Made by a program: the position numbers and the translations under genes. A DNA stretch of 64,000 nucleotides, from NCBI GenBank assembly GCA_030674185.1, contig CM060312.1, positions 33,756,313-33,820,312 on the forward strand, read 5' to 3'. Origin of the DNA: Monoplex corrugatus (taxonomy: Eukaryota; Mollusca; Gastropoda; Littorinimorpha; Ranellidae). Positions 50,586 through 63,815 of this stretch are shown here, piece by piece; the first letter of the stretch is position 1, and each line of letters opens with the position of its first letter. Under the pieces are notes generated by a model. That model saw only the letters and a list, made by a program, of their open reading frames with translations. It had not been told where the DNA came from and searched no databases.

Positions 50586-51194
50586 TTATCATTCTTTTGA
50601 CTTTCAATGTGATCTTTTTATATTATTGTTGCTATTGACAATAATCAATGACTGTAATAGCTGTTACTCCTTCCCCCTCCTTAAAAAAAAAAAGATAGAA
50701 ATAAAAAATTGACACAACTGAATGAGGTGGTCAACAATATCATGATTACGTGACAGCAGTGGTGGTGGCAAAAGACTGAAGAAACCGAGGTACTTAAACT
50801 TTGAAAGCAGTCAAAAGCACAAAGACAAGTTTTAACAGAACCCTGAGCTCCAGAGTATTTTGAAAGTAGTCAAAAGCACAACGACAAGATTTAATAAAAC
50901 CCTGAATATTTATGCATGTTTGATACAAATAATTCTACTTTGCTTACATTGTTTGTCTTTGAAAAAGAATGAAAAGAAATTCTGAAAAAAGACCCATCTC
51001 AACAGCAACACGGCACTTGAACGGTGGAATCTTGAGCTAGTAGTAGTAGAGACACCAGAAAGCCATTTGGTGCTGGCAGTTTGTTCATGACAATTCCATA
51101 TAATCTATACACATTTTGGAGTTTGTTCAAGATGTACTGAACACACTCAGATAATTCAAAATGTGTTCCACCTAATTCTGCTTACAGAAATCTG
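50586..51194. other. Unassigned, with a short direct repeat
   Basis: TTTGAAAG(C/T)AGTCAAAAGCACAA occurs at ~50798 and ~50858 with similar flanks. Otherwise nothing was recognised. Confidence 0.5.
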
Positions 51195-52046
51195 GCAGAC
51201 ACCTTGAGCCTGTGTATAACCTGATGCAATGGCCAATACTTGAAATTGGGAGGAGAATGATTCTGTATGCATACAGCCTTATGCACTGGCCAATACTTAA
51301 AACTGGGAAGAGAACGATTCTGCGTATAGCATGCACTGGCCAATAATTGAAATTGGAAAGAGAATGATTCTGCATATAGCCTCATGCACTGACCAATATT
51401 TGAAATTGGGAGGAGAATGATTCTGCATATAGCCTCATGCACTGACCAATACTTGAAATTGGGAGGAGAACAATTCTGCATATAGCCTCATGTGCTGACC
51501 AATACTTGAAATTGGGAGGAGAACAATTCTGCATATAGCCTCATGTGCTGGCCAATACTTGAAATTGGGAGGAGAACAATTCTGCATATAGCCTCATGTG
51601 CTGACCAATACTTGAAATTGGGAGGAGAACAATTCTGCATATAGCCTCATGTGCTGGCCAATACTTGAAATTGGGAGGAGAATGATTCTGCATATAGCAT
51701 GCACTGGCCAATAATTGAAATTGGAAAGAGAACGATTCTGCATATAGCCTCATGCACTGACCAATACTTGAAATTGGGAGGAGAACGATTCTGCATATAG
51801 CCTCAAGTGCTGGCCAATACTTGAAATTGGGAGGAGAATGATTCTGCATATAGCATGCACTGGCCAATACTTGAAATTGGAAGGAGAACGATTCTGCATA
51901 TAACCTCATGCGCAGACCAATACTTGAAATTGGGAGGAGAATGATTCTGCATTTAGCCTCATGCACTGACCAATACTTGAAATTGGGAGGAGAATGATTC
52001 TGCATATAGCCTCATGTGCTGGCCAATATTTGAAATTGGGAGGGGA
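51195..52046 (+). repeat. 53-bp minisatellite, about 16 copies
   Basis: The unit is GCCTCATGCACTGACCAATA then CTTGAAATTGGGAGGAGAAT and GATTCTGCATATA. Variants GTGCTGGCC, GGAAAGAG and shortened ATAGCATGCACTGG alternate in blocks. Open frames are period-driven. Confidence 0.95.
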
Positions 52047-52105
52047 ATGTGACGTATGAAACACTCACACACCACCAGAATGATTTGGAGCATTAAGATA
52101 GGTAC

Positions 52106-52501
52106 AAAAGCCTCAATAACGCAGCCCTCGATTACCTGTCAAGCCTACTTGAGATCTATGTTCCCTCAAGTACCCTCCGCTCTGCCTCCGATCCTCTGAC
52201 TTTTCACTTTCCACGCACTAAGCTCAATACCTATGGTCCATGAGCCTTCTCTGTTTCTGGTCCACTTTCCTGGAACAAACTTCCTCTCTCTGTCCGTCAG
52301 CAACCTACTTTTGTCTCCTTCAAGTCCGCTCTCAAAACTCACCTTTTCTCTCTCTGCATAAAATCCTGACCTCACTCAATCCCCTCTGCAGCCTGTCTCC
52401 ACTCGGAGGGGAATCACATTGTAATATATAATTGTATATAATATGCTCTCTATAATTTTCCATTGCTTTTATTCTTTCTCCCCATTTATAGCCGTGTGCG
52501 T

Positions 52502-52558
<57 letters not shown>

Positions 52559-52675
52559 TGCATGTGCATGCGTGCGTGTGTGTCTGTTTTAGCGCTTAGA
52601 TTTGATTTTATCAAGATTTTGCACTATACAAATAAAATATTGTATTGTATTGTATTGTATTGTAGTGAACAAGGC
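52106..52675 (+). mobile_element. CR1/L2-like LINE 3' end, same subfamily as 41519
   Basis: It begins AAAAGCCTCAATAACGCAGC and follows the 41925-42475 copy almost base for base, through CCTTCAAGTCCGCTCTCAAA and CTCGGAGGGGAATCACAT, a (TG)n/(CGTG)n block at 52495-52580 and GCGCTTAGATTTGATTTTAT. It ends GCACTATACAAATAAA then (TATTG)5, a different tail repeat from the (TTA)n of its sister. Confidence 0.88.
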
Positions 52676-53090
52676 AACTTTTAAGTTTTATGTTCCAGGG
52701 ACAGAACTTGAGATATGAAATCTTGACTCCTTGGCTCTGTCAGAGGAGTATAATTGGCAATTATGAAAAAAATTTACAGTGCTCATTGATATATGAGAAA
52801 TGCATCTTATTGTTAGTCTTATTGTTTAGAGAAATAACTGACTGCACAAAACCACATGGAAGCTATAACCATCTGAAAACACACACAACACTTCATTGAT
52901 AAAAAAAAAAAAAAAAACTGGAAAAGAAAATGAAGTACACATTCCAATGCATTTGCGTATGTAACCTGATGATATGCTCCTGGAATTGACCATTCCATCC
53001 AATTTATCACTAGAAAGTTTTTAAGAAATAAACCTGTACACAAAATTTTTTACAGAAAATTTGGCCTAAGTTACCTAAAAATGCTTCTGC
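52676..53090. other. Unassigned
   Basis: Contains an A18 run at ~52900-52917. Nothing else was recognised. Confidence 0.4.
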
Positions 53091-53345
53091 ATATCACATT
53101 TCCTTAGAGCCAAAAATGCAGTCAATGCATGTGCCCAATTGTGAATCCTAAGAGAAAGTATTGGAAGGCTTTATAGAACAGGACAATGGATCAGCGAGGC
53201 AGAAAATGATAGGGACAGATGACAGAAAGCAAAGGAGCAAGGTAGAAACAAAAAGAGTGACAAAAAAAGATGAAATTTTTAGCACAGAATTTTCATAAGG
53301 TAGGGATACTACTTATACTGAAAGAGCCACTGGCATCCTCAAAGT
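53091..53345 (-). repeat. Dispersed repeat family A, 5' half, antisense copy
   Basis: The plus strand shows GAGCCAAAAATGCAGTCAAT, CTAAGAGAAAGTATTGGAAG, GCAGAAAATGATAGGGA and TACTGAAAGAGCCACTGGCA. It is the reverse complement of the first ~250 bp of the copies at 17150 and 26410. Confidence 0.85.
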
Positions 53346-53403
53346 AGAAAGCTGTATCTAATGGCATAGAAAAGGACATGTATTTGTGGATATGCATGCA
53401 CGC

Positions 53404-53406
<3 letters not shown>

Positions 53407-53480
<74 letters not shown>

Positions 53481-53482
53481 TG
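53407..53482. repeat. (TG)n microsatellite
   Basis: Pure TG run of about 72 bp. Confidence 0.97.
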
Positions 53483-54206
53483 TTCATGTGTGTGTATGCA
53501 TGCATGTGCACGTGCGTTGTCTGCGCATGTATGTTGCCTGCCCTTTTACATGCCAAGTCAAAGTCAAAGACTTAACTGTTCATCCTGGTCTTCTACTGTT
53601 GATATGATTTCTCATCCTCCAATCCTCTTCCACTTTTAATAATCAATCATTGTGGTATTGTGTACTCATACAATCAGATTGGAAAGTGGAAACTCTGCAG
53701 CAACTATTTTGATACACACACTAATTTAAGAAATACACAATGGTCAAGGCATTCTGTACTCTCCTTTTTTTATATGAAAAAAAAAAAGTAAATGTTCGTT
53801 TCTAACATATATATGCATTTCTCATTGCAAATCTCTGTACAGTTGAGAAACTAAATCTGCACAGCAACTGAAAAATACCTGTATTATAATAGCATTTAGA
53901 CATCAGCATAATGTGTAGCCTAATATTTAGGCCTATGAAAAAAGGAATTTAAAAAAAATATATATATACTAATATAGAAAAAAGGAAAGAATACAGAGGG
54001 AAAGATGGGTATGACTATGAGTGACAAATATCACCATTAATGATTTTGGCAGTGAATCTGTCATTGTGACCTAATCATGGATGACAACACTCAAAAGTTT
54101 TTTTTAAATTTTAAATGAAGTTTAGGCATATGTCTACTTTTTTTTATTTTTTATAGAGAATTCTCTAAGAGCCTAAGAGGTAAGAATACTGGAAACATGG
54201 AACAAT
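53483..54206. other. Unassigned
   Basis: No coding or repeat structure was recognised. Confidence 0.4.
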
Positions 54207-54268
54207 TCATGAAAATTCTAGGACGTGAGTTTTGATACAAGTGTAAGAACAATTAGTGCGCGTCTTAC

Positions 54269-54600
54269 CTAAAAGTTCTTTCAGTAAATGCCTGTGTATG
54301 TGCTTTTTGAAGCCAAAGAGTTGTGTGTCTGAATAGGTGTGTGCCGATCGACAAATTGCAGATCGACAAGTAATCGGGAGTTGCTTTCCTTGGCTCGTGG
54401 CCTTTGCGACATACAAAGGCCACGCTTGGCTATGGTATATGACGACGACCGTAGCTATGGAGTATAATGGACGCCACAATGCGAACTCAGGCATCGTGAC
54501 GATCGTTGGCATTAAAAATATGCTGAAAAGCTCATGCCAAAGGAGAAATAAAGATACTACTGAAAAATTGTGGTTATGATGGAGTTTATCCATATGAAAT
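54269..54600 (-). other. CpG-containing segment with open frame and strong donor; possible 5' exon
   Basis: On the minus strand a 108-codon open frame from 54593 ends at CTTTTAG|GTAAGA, a strong donor at 54268. The middle is CpG-rich (GATCGTCACG, CGGTCGTCGTC, GATCGGCAC) against an AT-rich background. I recognise no domain (PTIVTMPEFALWRPLYS, FKKHIHRHLLKELL). It could be a noncoding 5' exon of ALDH5A1; in the frame needed by E1 it would end in TAG, so it cannot supply the start codon. It could equally be a degraded insert. Confidence 0.25.
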
Positions 54601-54836
54601 CATGGTCTGCTTTCAGAGCGTATATTTCATTTGTCTGTTTTGCTTCGGCAGACTTGGGGAATATAGGCCCAAAGTTGCTTGTGATAATCCTGCCCACTGG
54701 AATAGTTTCATTTTGCATGTGTTGAACTGAAAAAAACTCCAACAGGTTCATGGTTTTGCCCAGATTGTACACTACAAAAAGACTCTAATCACGAGAAGCA
54801 GAAAGTGTGATTTGTTGATATGACCAGGTACCTAAG

Positions 54837-56815
<1,979 letters not shown>

Positions 56816-56840
56816 GGGGGAGTGGGGGTGGGGGTGGGGG
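56816..56840 (+). promoter_or_regulatory. Strong G-quadruplex motif
   Basis: Four runs of five G (56816-56820, 56824-56828, 56830-56834, 56836-56840) with loops AGT, T and T. This is the ideal short-loop pattern for a stable parallel quadruplex. It lies on the non-template strand for plus transcription and on the template strand for ALDH5A1 if that gene extends here. Confidence 0.85.
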
Positions 56841-57385
<545 letters not shown>

Positions 57386-57574
57386 GTGCGCATGCTTACA
57401 CATGTGTGTATCTTACAGACTCTACACTGATAAATAAAAAAAATAATTGCTGTTAGTTTTGATGAAGTATGTTTGTGCTGCATTGATGTATTCCTGTATG
57501 TATCCAACTGTGTTTGTACTGCACTAATGTATTGACATAGCAACTCTTCCCCATCTCTTCCAGAGTGTCACAGT

Positions 57575-57666
57575 GTGTGTGTGTGTGTGTGTTGTGTGCG
57601 TTGTGTGTGTTGTGTGTTGTGTGTGTGTGTGTGTGTTATGTGTGTGTGTATGTATGTGAGTGAGTG

Positions 57667-57742
<76 letters not shown>

Positions 57743-57750
57743 TGTGTGTG

Positions 57751-57811
<61 letters not shown>
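57575..57811. repeat. (TG)n microsatellite block
   Basis: TG runs with TTG and TATG interruptions, then a pure run 57668-57740 and another 57750-57810. Confidence 0.97.
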
Positions 57812-57813
<2 letters not shown>

Positions 57814-58154
57814 GTGCAACAAGAATTCTCTGAAATGGGCTGTTTGCCCTAAGCAAGAAATTATTATTGTATAAATTATCATTATTATGCAAATTAAGAC
57901 ACCGAAATTAAGACACTGGAAGCCAATGTAGTTTTCACAAGTGTGCTTTTGCTCATTAATTATGTATATAGGCATATGAATTTGCCTTAGATTTAGCATT
58001 AGGTACATTTCTACCTGACAATATGCTAATTCATTATGCTATTCACGTTTGCATATTGTAGACCTACACCCCGCAGCAGAATAAGTATCAGACTTACCAC
58101 TGATAAACCATAACCATGACAAAATACACTCAAGGTCCTAAATAATTTACAGTA

Positions 58155-58296
58155 CTATAATATTAAACTAATGTTTAACTTCAAGAACATGTAATGAATT
58201 ATGTTTTGTAAATGAAAATGAAATTTCATTCAAAGTTACACATTCACAGAGAGACAGAGAGGGAGAAGAAGAGAGAAGGGGGAGAGGGAGGGAGAG

Positions 58297-58344
<48 letters not shown>

Positions 58345-58774
58345 GAGAAAGAGAGAGAACAGAAGAGACAGAAAGAAGAGACAGAGAACAGAGAGAGAGC
58401 GACAGGGAGGGAGACGGAGAGAGAGAAAGAGAGAGAGCGGGAGGGAGACAGAAGAGACACAGGAGAGAGAGAGAGAGAGAAAGGGGAGAGAGAGAGAGAG
58501 AGAGAGAGACAGGACGAAAAGACAGTATTAAACTAATGTTTAACTTCAAGAACATGTAATGAATTACGTGCTGTAATTATATGAAAATGAAATTTCATTT
58601 AAAGTTACACATTCACAGAGAGACAGCGACGGAGAAGAAGAGAGAAGGGGAAGAGGGAGGGAGATGGAGAGAGAGGGAGACAGAAAAGACAGAGAGAGAG
58701 AGAGAGAGAGAGGAGGGGGGGAGAGAGAGAGAGAGAGAGAGAGAAAAGACAGAGACAGAGAGAGAGAGAGGGGG

Positions 58775-58809
<35 letters not shown>

Positions 58810-58875
58810 GAAAAGACAGTATTAATATAGTCTATCTTATGAAAAATAATGTAGTCTATCTTATAAAAAGACAGC
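58155..58875 (+). repeat. Duplicated unit with GA-rich low-complexity core (two and a bit copies, ~355 and ~290 bp)
   Basis: TTAAACTAATGTTTAACTTC with AAGAACATGTAATGAATTA, then GAAAATGAAATTTCATT, AAAGTTACACATTCACAGAG and a GAGA-rich block ending GACGAAAAGACAGTATTAA. It occurs at 58165-58527 and 58527-58822, with a third tail at 58822-58875. GAAATTTC is a perfect palindrome at each copy. Confidence 0.9.
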
Positions 58876-58904
58876 ATTAATATAGTGCACCTTGACGTTT
58901 TTAA

Positions 58905-59178
58905 TCAAGCTTTTCTTTTCTGTGTTGGATTGCTTGTGCTATGGGCTCTTTCAAAAGACTGGGACTACACAGTCGAGTCTCATCCACTTTATAGATGCGA
59001 TTCATATGAGAGTGTTACTAAAATTTCCAGACCAGTATGGCAGGTGTCTGTATCTCTCGGGCCCGCTTGACACAGATTATGATAGTAAGCGCAAAGCACA
59101 GCCCTGTTAAACAGTCTCAATCCTAGAAATGAACTCCATACATTGTGACCATCATCCCCATCATCATGAAATATTACT
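58905..59178 (+). mobile_element. SINE-like repeat, family S1, body and tail
   Basis: TGTGCTATGGGCTCTTTCAA, AGACTGGGACTACACAGTCG, CCAGTATGGCAGGTGTCTG and a GACCATCATCCCCATCATCA tail, parallel to 35930-36165. The tRNA-like head is missing. Confidence 0.78.
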
Positions 59179-59838
59179 ATATTAGTCACCATAATATTAC
59201 AAAAATTGTCCACACTCTTGTCGCTCACGGTGACCTCAGTTTAAATTTCATCTCGCGCTTCCATGCCTGAGGTATATTTAAGGTGGGGTCTTGGGTATCA
59301 CTATCAGCGGTTCATGGGGCTGGCGCTGGAGGGCCATGGTGGTAGTCTCATTACTGGGGGTCTCTCACTTGGTCTGGCCCTGTGACTGAATGATTATGTC
59401 ATTAGAACCAGTAGGGTACCCAGTAGAAATAGTGTCCTTACTAAGATGAGGTAAAATAGGATGAGATGAGATCAATCTTTATTTCTAAGGGTATGATCAT
59501 TATAGAATTTTTTCCTATCCCTTGCCCCAAAGAGGACCAAAATTTCTAATTTTGATAATATATTAAAACACACAAAATGTGCACATGTCATTACACACAA
59601 ATAAAACTGGCAAAAAAAATAAACAACAACAAAAAAAAGAATAAATAAATACAAATAAATCACAAAAAAAGTTAAACATCCTACTTAATAATCAGATCAC
59701 AAAAAGTAAAACATACTGACAGTGCATGTTGGATCAGAACAGGCATTGTTAAACTCCATGGTAGGAAGAGACCCAGCAACAGTGCTGAGTGGGTGGTGCC
59801 ATGGTGGCTTGCCAGTATTGGCTTCTATGGAAATTCTG
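59179..59838. other. Unassigned, possible further short repeat
   Basis: 59220-59460 is GC-richer (GGGGCTGGCGCTGGAGGGCC) and may be another short interspersed repeat without a partner in the window. 59600-59680 is A-rich. Confidence 0.35.
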
Positions 59839-60392
59839 GCACTCATCATCATCATCATCTGCCCTGCCACATGGCATTGGCAGTCATGGCCCTCCATATG
59901 ACTCTATCCCTCGTCACTGCAAGTACATCTCCCATGTCACATGCAAGTACATCTCCCACCCTCTCTGTCCTTAGTCACCTTGCAAGTTCATCCAATATTT
60001 ACTCCCTCAGTCGACCTGGCGTTCTCTTTCCCTCCAGCTTTCCTGTTGTAACCAGATGCCCTAATTCTTTTTTCCTCATAAAATGTCCTATAGGTATAAA
60101 TGTTGCTTGTCTTTTCCTAATCTTCTTTATTAATGATCTTCTTGAGTCTGCCTCCTTCAAGACTGTCTCGTTTGTTTTCTTTGCTGTCCATGGAACTCTT
60201 CTTAGAAACCACATTTTAGCTGCCTCAATTTTGTTCTGACTTTGCGCGTTGACTGTCCACGCCTCACAACCGTACAACAGTACTGGTTCTATACAACATT
60301 CAGGAACTCTCTTCCAGATGTTAACTGATAGGAATTTGTTGATAAGAACGCTTTTCATCTTCTTGAATTCTGTTTTGGCTTGGCCAATTCTG
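59839..60392 (-). mobile_element. RTE-like retrotransposon 3' fragment
   Basis: The minus-strand frame reads MKSVLINKFLSVNIWK, VLLYGCEAWTVNAQSQ, KIEAAKMWFLRRVPWTAKKT then [20 protein letters not shown]. The tail (ATC)n is at 59847-59859. It is the best-preserved stretch of the local family's 3' region and overlaps homologous positions of the 1690 copy. Confidence 0.85.
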
Positions 60393-60638
60393 CTGGCACT
60401 GGGACTTCAAATTTCAACTGAATGAACTTGGGTTGGGTGGCATGGGATTAATGCCTCTGAGGTGTGGTCAAATTTGGGACAGTAAAGCAAACAAAAAAGT
60501 ATTTAATTTTTCAGCTCAAATGAAAGTTTGTGGTTTTCAGGCATAATGAAGAGTTGCGTTTTTCAACCACTGGTATGTATGAGCACAATGAATCATTGAA
60601 TGCATGCATGTACGCATGCATGCGCACGCTCACACGCA

Positions 60639-60640
<2 letters not shown>
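60393..60640. other. Unassigned
   Basis: Nothing was recognised. Confidence 0.4.
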
Positions 60641-60672
<32 letters not shown>

Positions 60673-60702
60673 CTATACACACACATACACACACACATGC
60701 AC
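60641..60702. repeat. (CA)n microsatellite
   Basis: AC runs interrupted by TACTATACAC. Confidence 0.95.
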
Positions 60703-60862
60703 ACAGGTTTTGTTTTTTTTTGGTTTTTTTTTCTTCTTCCTGAAGATTAACCATTTCCAAGTTTCCTCTTTTCTCCTTAGGTTTTTGTTTTGTTTTGTTT
60801 TTTGTTTTGTTTGTCTAAAATCACTTTAGTGAATAGACATTAAATCAAAGACCACCACCACA
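60703..60862 (+). mobile_element. 3' UTR copy of the RNase H-bearing LINE
   Basis: CTGAAGATTAACCATTTCCA then AGTTT, T-rich sequence, TTGTCTAAAATCACTTTAGT and GACATTAAATCAAAGACC match 33372-33470 of the LINE at 31397. It is 5'-truncated to ~130 bp and, like that copy, runs straight into (CCA)n and (CA)n. Confidence 0.88.
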
Positions 60863-60863
60863 T

Positions 60864-60920
<57 letters not shown>
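60863..60920. repeat. (CA)n following the LINE 3' tail
   Basis: ATGCACACAC... pure AC to about 60918. Confidence 0.96.
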
Positions 60921-60921
<1 letters not shown>

Positions 60922-61415
60922 GCACAAATTTCACACACCCTTTTCTGTTTTCACACATGTTTTGGGTTCTTGTAAGACAAAGCACTGTACAAATGTCATT
61001 GTTATTCACACACACACCTGAATGGAGATTTCTTTTTCTATCTGCCAGGTCAACATATGATATATGAAGACTTGCTACTGCCTAAACCCTGAACCCACTT
61101 CATGTGTGTACATACACAGAGTATCAGATATGCACACTATTCAAACTAGTTTAAGATACTCGGCCATCTCATGTTTGATGACTTAAGCAAATACAAAAAC
61201 ATCCATCATGCATGGCCAGGGCAGATGGAATAAGCTGACTGTGCAGCAACATGATGCTTACACAGCGTGGACAAAAATAACATGTACATACATGCATCCA
61301 AAAAAACACTGCTTGGAACAAGGTGGAAAAAGAAATCATGCACAAGCGCTGAATCACAATCCAATGTCCTTGCATACACATGTACATAAGGATATATATC
61401 TCTCTTCTTTTCAAT

Positions 61416-61417
<2 letters not shown>

Positions 61418-61486
<69 letters not shown>
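61418..61486. repeat. (CA)n microsatellite
   Basis: Pure AC run of about 68 bp. Confidence 0.97.
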
Positions 61487-61487
<1 letters not shown>

Positions 61488-61716
61488 GGCAAAAATATCA
61501 GAAAGACACACTTTGTTATGGAGTTTGTATTCATCACATTTCTTTTTCTTATACAGTTATAGTCTTAGTTACTTAGTACTGATGACACTGATGCATGATT
61601 TATGTGCTGTGTAGATCATCATTCTTTGAGCAAGAATCGAATATTGCAAAAATCATAGTTATAGTTTATACCCTAGCAGTTATAGATAAAAGTTGTTCTT
61701 GTTTTTTCTACTTATT

Positions 61717-61845
<129 letters not shown>

Positions 61846-62198
61846 AACACAGCTGAGTCGAGAGTATATTTAAAATGGATTCGTCACAATTGATAGTCCC
61901 ACATGCACTCCACCCATATCCAGCAGATCCTTGAGCTTCGCAAAATGCTATGCACTAGGAAAGTCCTGAGACGAAAGTGTGGAGATGTGGGGGATGACTG
62001 TAGGGTGGGGCAAGTGCATAAGGATTTTTTATGTTATTTTTTTTTTAGGATAATTGCACTCAGAGAAGTTACCTTTATGCTCACCTTCTTTTTGTTTTGT
62101 TTTGTCCCATCCTTTACATCAGCCCAATGGCCATAGAAGCTGGAACAGTTTTTACAATGTGATGATGATGATGATGTTGATGAGGATGATAATCATGC

Positions 62199-62545
62199 TA
62201 TGGAGTTCCATCTAGGATTGAGACTGCATGACACGGCTGTACTCTACGCCTAGTATCATAATATATCCTGGCATCAACCAGGCCCAAGAGATACAGACAC
62301 CTGTGGTGCTGTTCAGAAAATTTGAACAACACCCTCAATGACACATCCGTGAAGTGGATGTGACTCGATTTTGTGGTCCCAATCTTCCCAATAAGCCCAT
62401 AGAATGCCCAATGCTGGATAGGAGCCGGTTAGAGCTGAAAATCCAACAATTATTTTTAAAGGGACTGATAGGGATTCAAACCCACAACCTTCCAGTCAGT
62501 GGTCCGTTGCGCTAACCACTACACCACGGCGACCGGTTAAGGGCA
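62199..62545 (-). mobile_element. SINE-like repeat, family S1, antisense, full length with tRNA head
   Basis: On the minus strand the head starts GGTCGCCGTGGTGTAGTGGT then TAGCGCAACGG (A-box), and 25 bp on GTGGGTTTGAATCCCTATC (B-box). The body has GGGACCACAAAATCGAGTC and CCTGGTTGATGCCAGG; the end is ATCATCATCATC at 62160-62175. It resembles a tRNA-derived SINE with an ATC tail and is the best full copy in the window. Confidence 0.85.
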
Positions 62546-62714
62546 TAATGATTGAAATGCTAAACTGACACCACCAGAATGACTTAAACATGGCCGTAAA
62601 TAGGCCAGTTTTTAATGCTGCAGGCAAGGATTGAACTCGAGATATCAGATCTTGAGTCCATGATTACAACAGCTTGAACAGGCAAGCCAATCAGGCCACT
62701 TGAAACTGAAACCC
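62546..62714 (-). mobile_element. SINE-like repeat, family S2, antisense
   Basis: On the minus strand TGATTGGCTTGCCTGTTCAA, then ATCATGGACTCAAGATCTG, ATATCTCGAGTTCAATCC (B-box-like), AAAAACTGGCCTATTTACGG and TCATTCTGGTGGTGTCAG. It abuts the S1 head at 62545, so two pol III-type elements lie head to tail. Confidence 0.8.
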
Positions 62715-62998
62715 AAACAATGGTCACACACATCAAAAACAAACAAACAAAACTAAACATAATATAGACAAATGTACAGAAATGCGGGTGCACAAAATCA
62801 GTCTTCTTCAAATTGGGTTGATCAGAATTCAAATGTATTATATTTTCTAACTCACCCTTGCTGAAATCATTGCCTCTGCTCTGCTACAGTGCTAGTCTGG
62901 GGATGACTTTGAAGCTACAGTACTCCTTTCTCTAGGTTTAGCCTATGACTGCACAGGATCTACTCTACCTTCCAACAAACCAACATCACACGACACAT
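62715..62998. other. Unassigned sequence between SINEs and candidate promoter
   Basis: Nothing was recognised. Confidence 0.4.
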
Positions 62999-63000
62999 AC

Positions 63001-63185
63001 AAATGGCACCGATGACTGTCTCCCACTCAAACGATGTAAAAAGACTGATGTGATGTAGAACCGAAAGACGAAGTCTCGTTCCACTTTCGCCTGCAAACGA
63101 AGGAAGCCATTGGCTGAAGGACCTTCACCTTGACCCAGTAGGCCTACCTTCACAGTACCGGGAGTAAATTGACCTACATAAATAC
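63001..63185 (-). promoter_or_regulatory. ALDH5A1: Candidate 5' exon/promoter region of ALDH5A1
   Basis: Non-repetitive, comparatively CpG-containing sequence (CGAAAGACGAAGTCTCG, CGCCTGCAAACG) with a good minus-strand donor, TTT|GTATGT, at 63000. The frame that would join E1 in phase is open for over 40 codons but has no ATG; another frame starts MASFVCRRKW at ~63106 and stops at TGA before the donor. If this is the first exon it is noncoding, and ALDH5A1 would start at Met24 or in a missed mini-exon. Low confidence. Confidence 0.25.
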
Positions 63186-63465
63186 ATCTGTGGGAACACT
63201 CGCTGATAATAATATACCATTATGACAAGCCGTGTTTTAATTTCTTAATTTTGATTAAAGAAGCTTGAACAAGTTGTGGTATTGTAAAGAAATTGTATTG
63301 TTATCGTCTTCTGTTTTAATATCTTTTTTTCTTGTTTGCTACGACGTTTTCTCGTTACATTTGTGCTGTTGTTCATCGACCGCCAGGGCGAACTGCCGTC
63401 CAATTTTTTTTTATATTTGTTTTCCGTCTACATGTGTTTCTGCTTACCAATGATAGTGGACTTCT
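63186..63465. other. Unassigned
   Basis: AT-rich; nothing was recognised. If 63722-63815 is a last exon, its 3' end probably lies near the TTTATT hexamers at 63470-63479. Confidence 0.4.
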
Positions 63466-63721
63466 TCTTTTTATTTATTTTTTACACCGTTTCTTAAGAG
63501 ACAAATTCTGTGACAACATGAAGCATCACTGGCATGGTTTTTGCTAACCAAAGTAATCCAATAAATTGTGAGAATTGGCGTCAATTCTTTTTTTTTTTTT
63601 TCGTTTTTTTTCTTAAATCTGTGCCCTTTCATATTTCTCTGATATAACGTTCCTTGTCCCTACTGACCAGTTCCCATCTCTTTGCGAAATCCGAAATGCC
63701 GTTGTTTGATTTTTAAAAAAA

Positions 63722-63815
63722 TCAAATGTGTACCTGCCTAGCCACTTCTAAATCATCTAAGTCGTATACCATGGAGGGTTGGGGAAAATCAAAGTCTGCG
63801 GGGTCTCGATCATAT
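63722..63815 (-). CDS. Probable terminal exon of an unidentified upstream gene (partial)
   Basis: On the minus strand an acceptor (ACCTATTCTTCAG with pyrimidine tract) is followed by one base and the frame YDRDPADFDFPQPSMVYDL then DDLEVARQVHI and TGA (63724-63722). The acidic, proline-containing peptide has the feel of real coding sequence, but I do not recognise the family. An alternative donor CAG|GTACAC at 63734 would make it an internal 82-nt exon. AATAAA on the minus strand occurs at 63475-63470 and 63479-63474, fitting a ~250-bp 3' UTR, so a last exon is the simpler reading. Confidence 0.5.

Noticed and set aside
51172..52005. Repeated peptide frames (MQNHSPPNFKYW...)
   Set aside because: They follow from the 53-bp tandem repeat; the frames change between units and lack gene features.
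54337..54579. Plus-strand 80-codon frame in the CpG-rich block
   Set aside because: It overlaps the longer minus-strand frame, has no splice or family support, and is probably the antisense shadow of CpG-rich sequence.
62466..62540. Genuine tRNA gene
   Set aside because: A- and B-box-like sequences are present but no complete cloverleaf or acceptor stem is visible, and the sequence continues into a repeated SINE body found at several loci.
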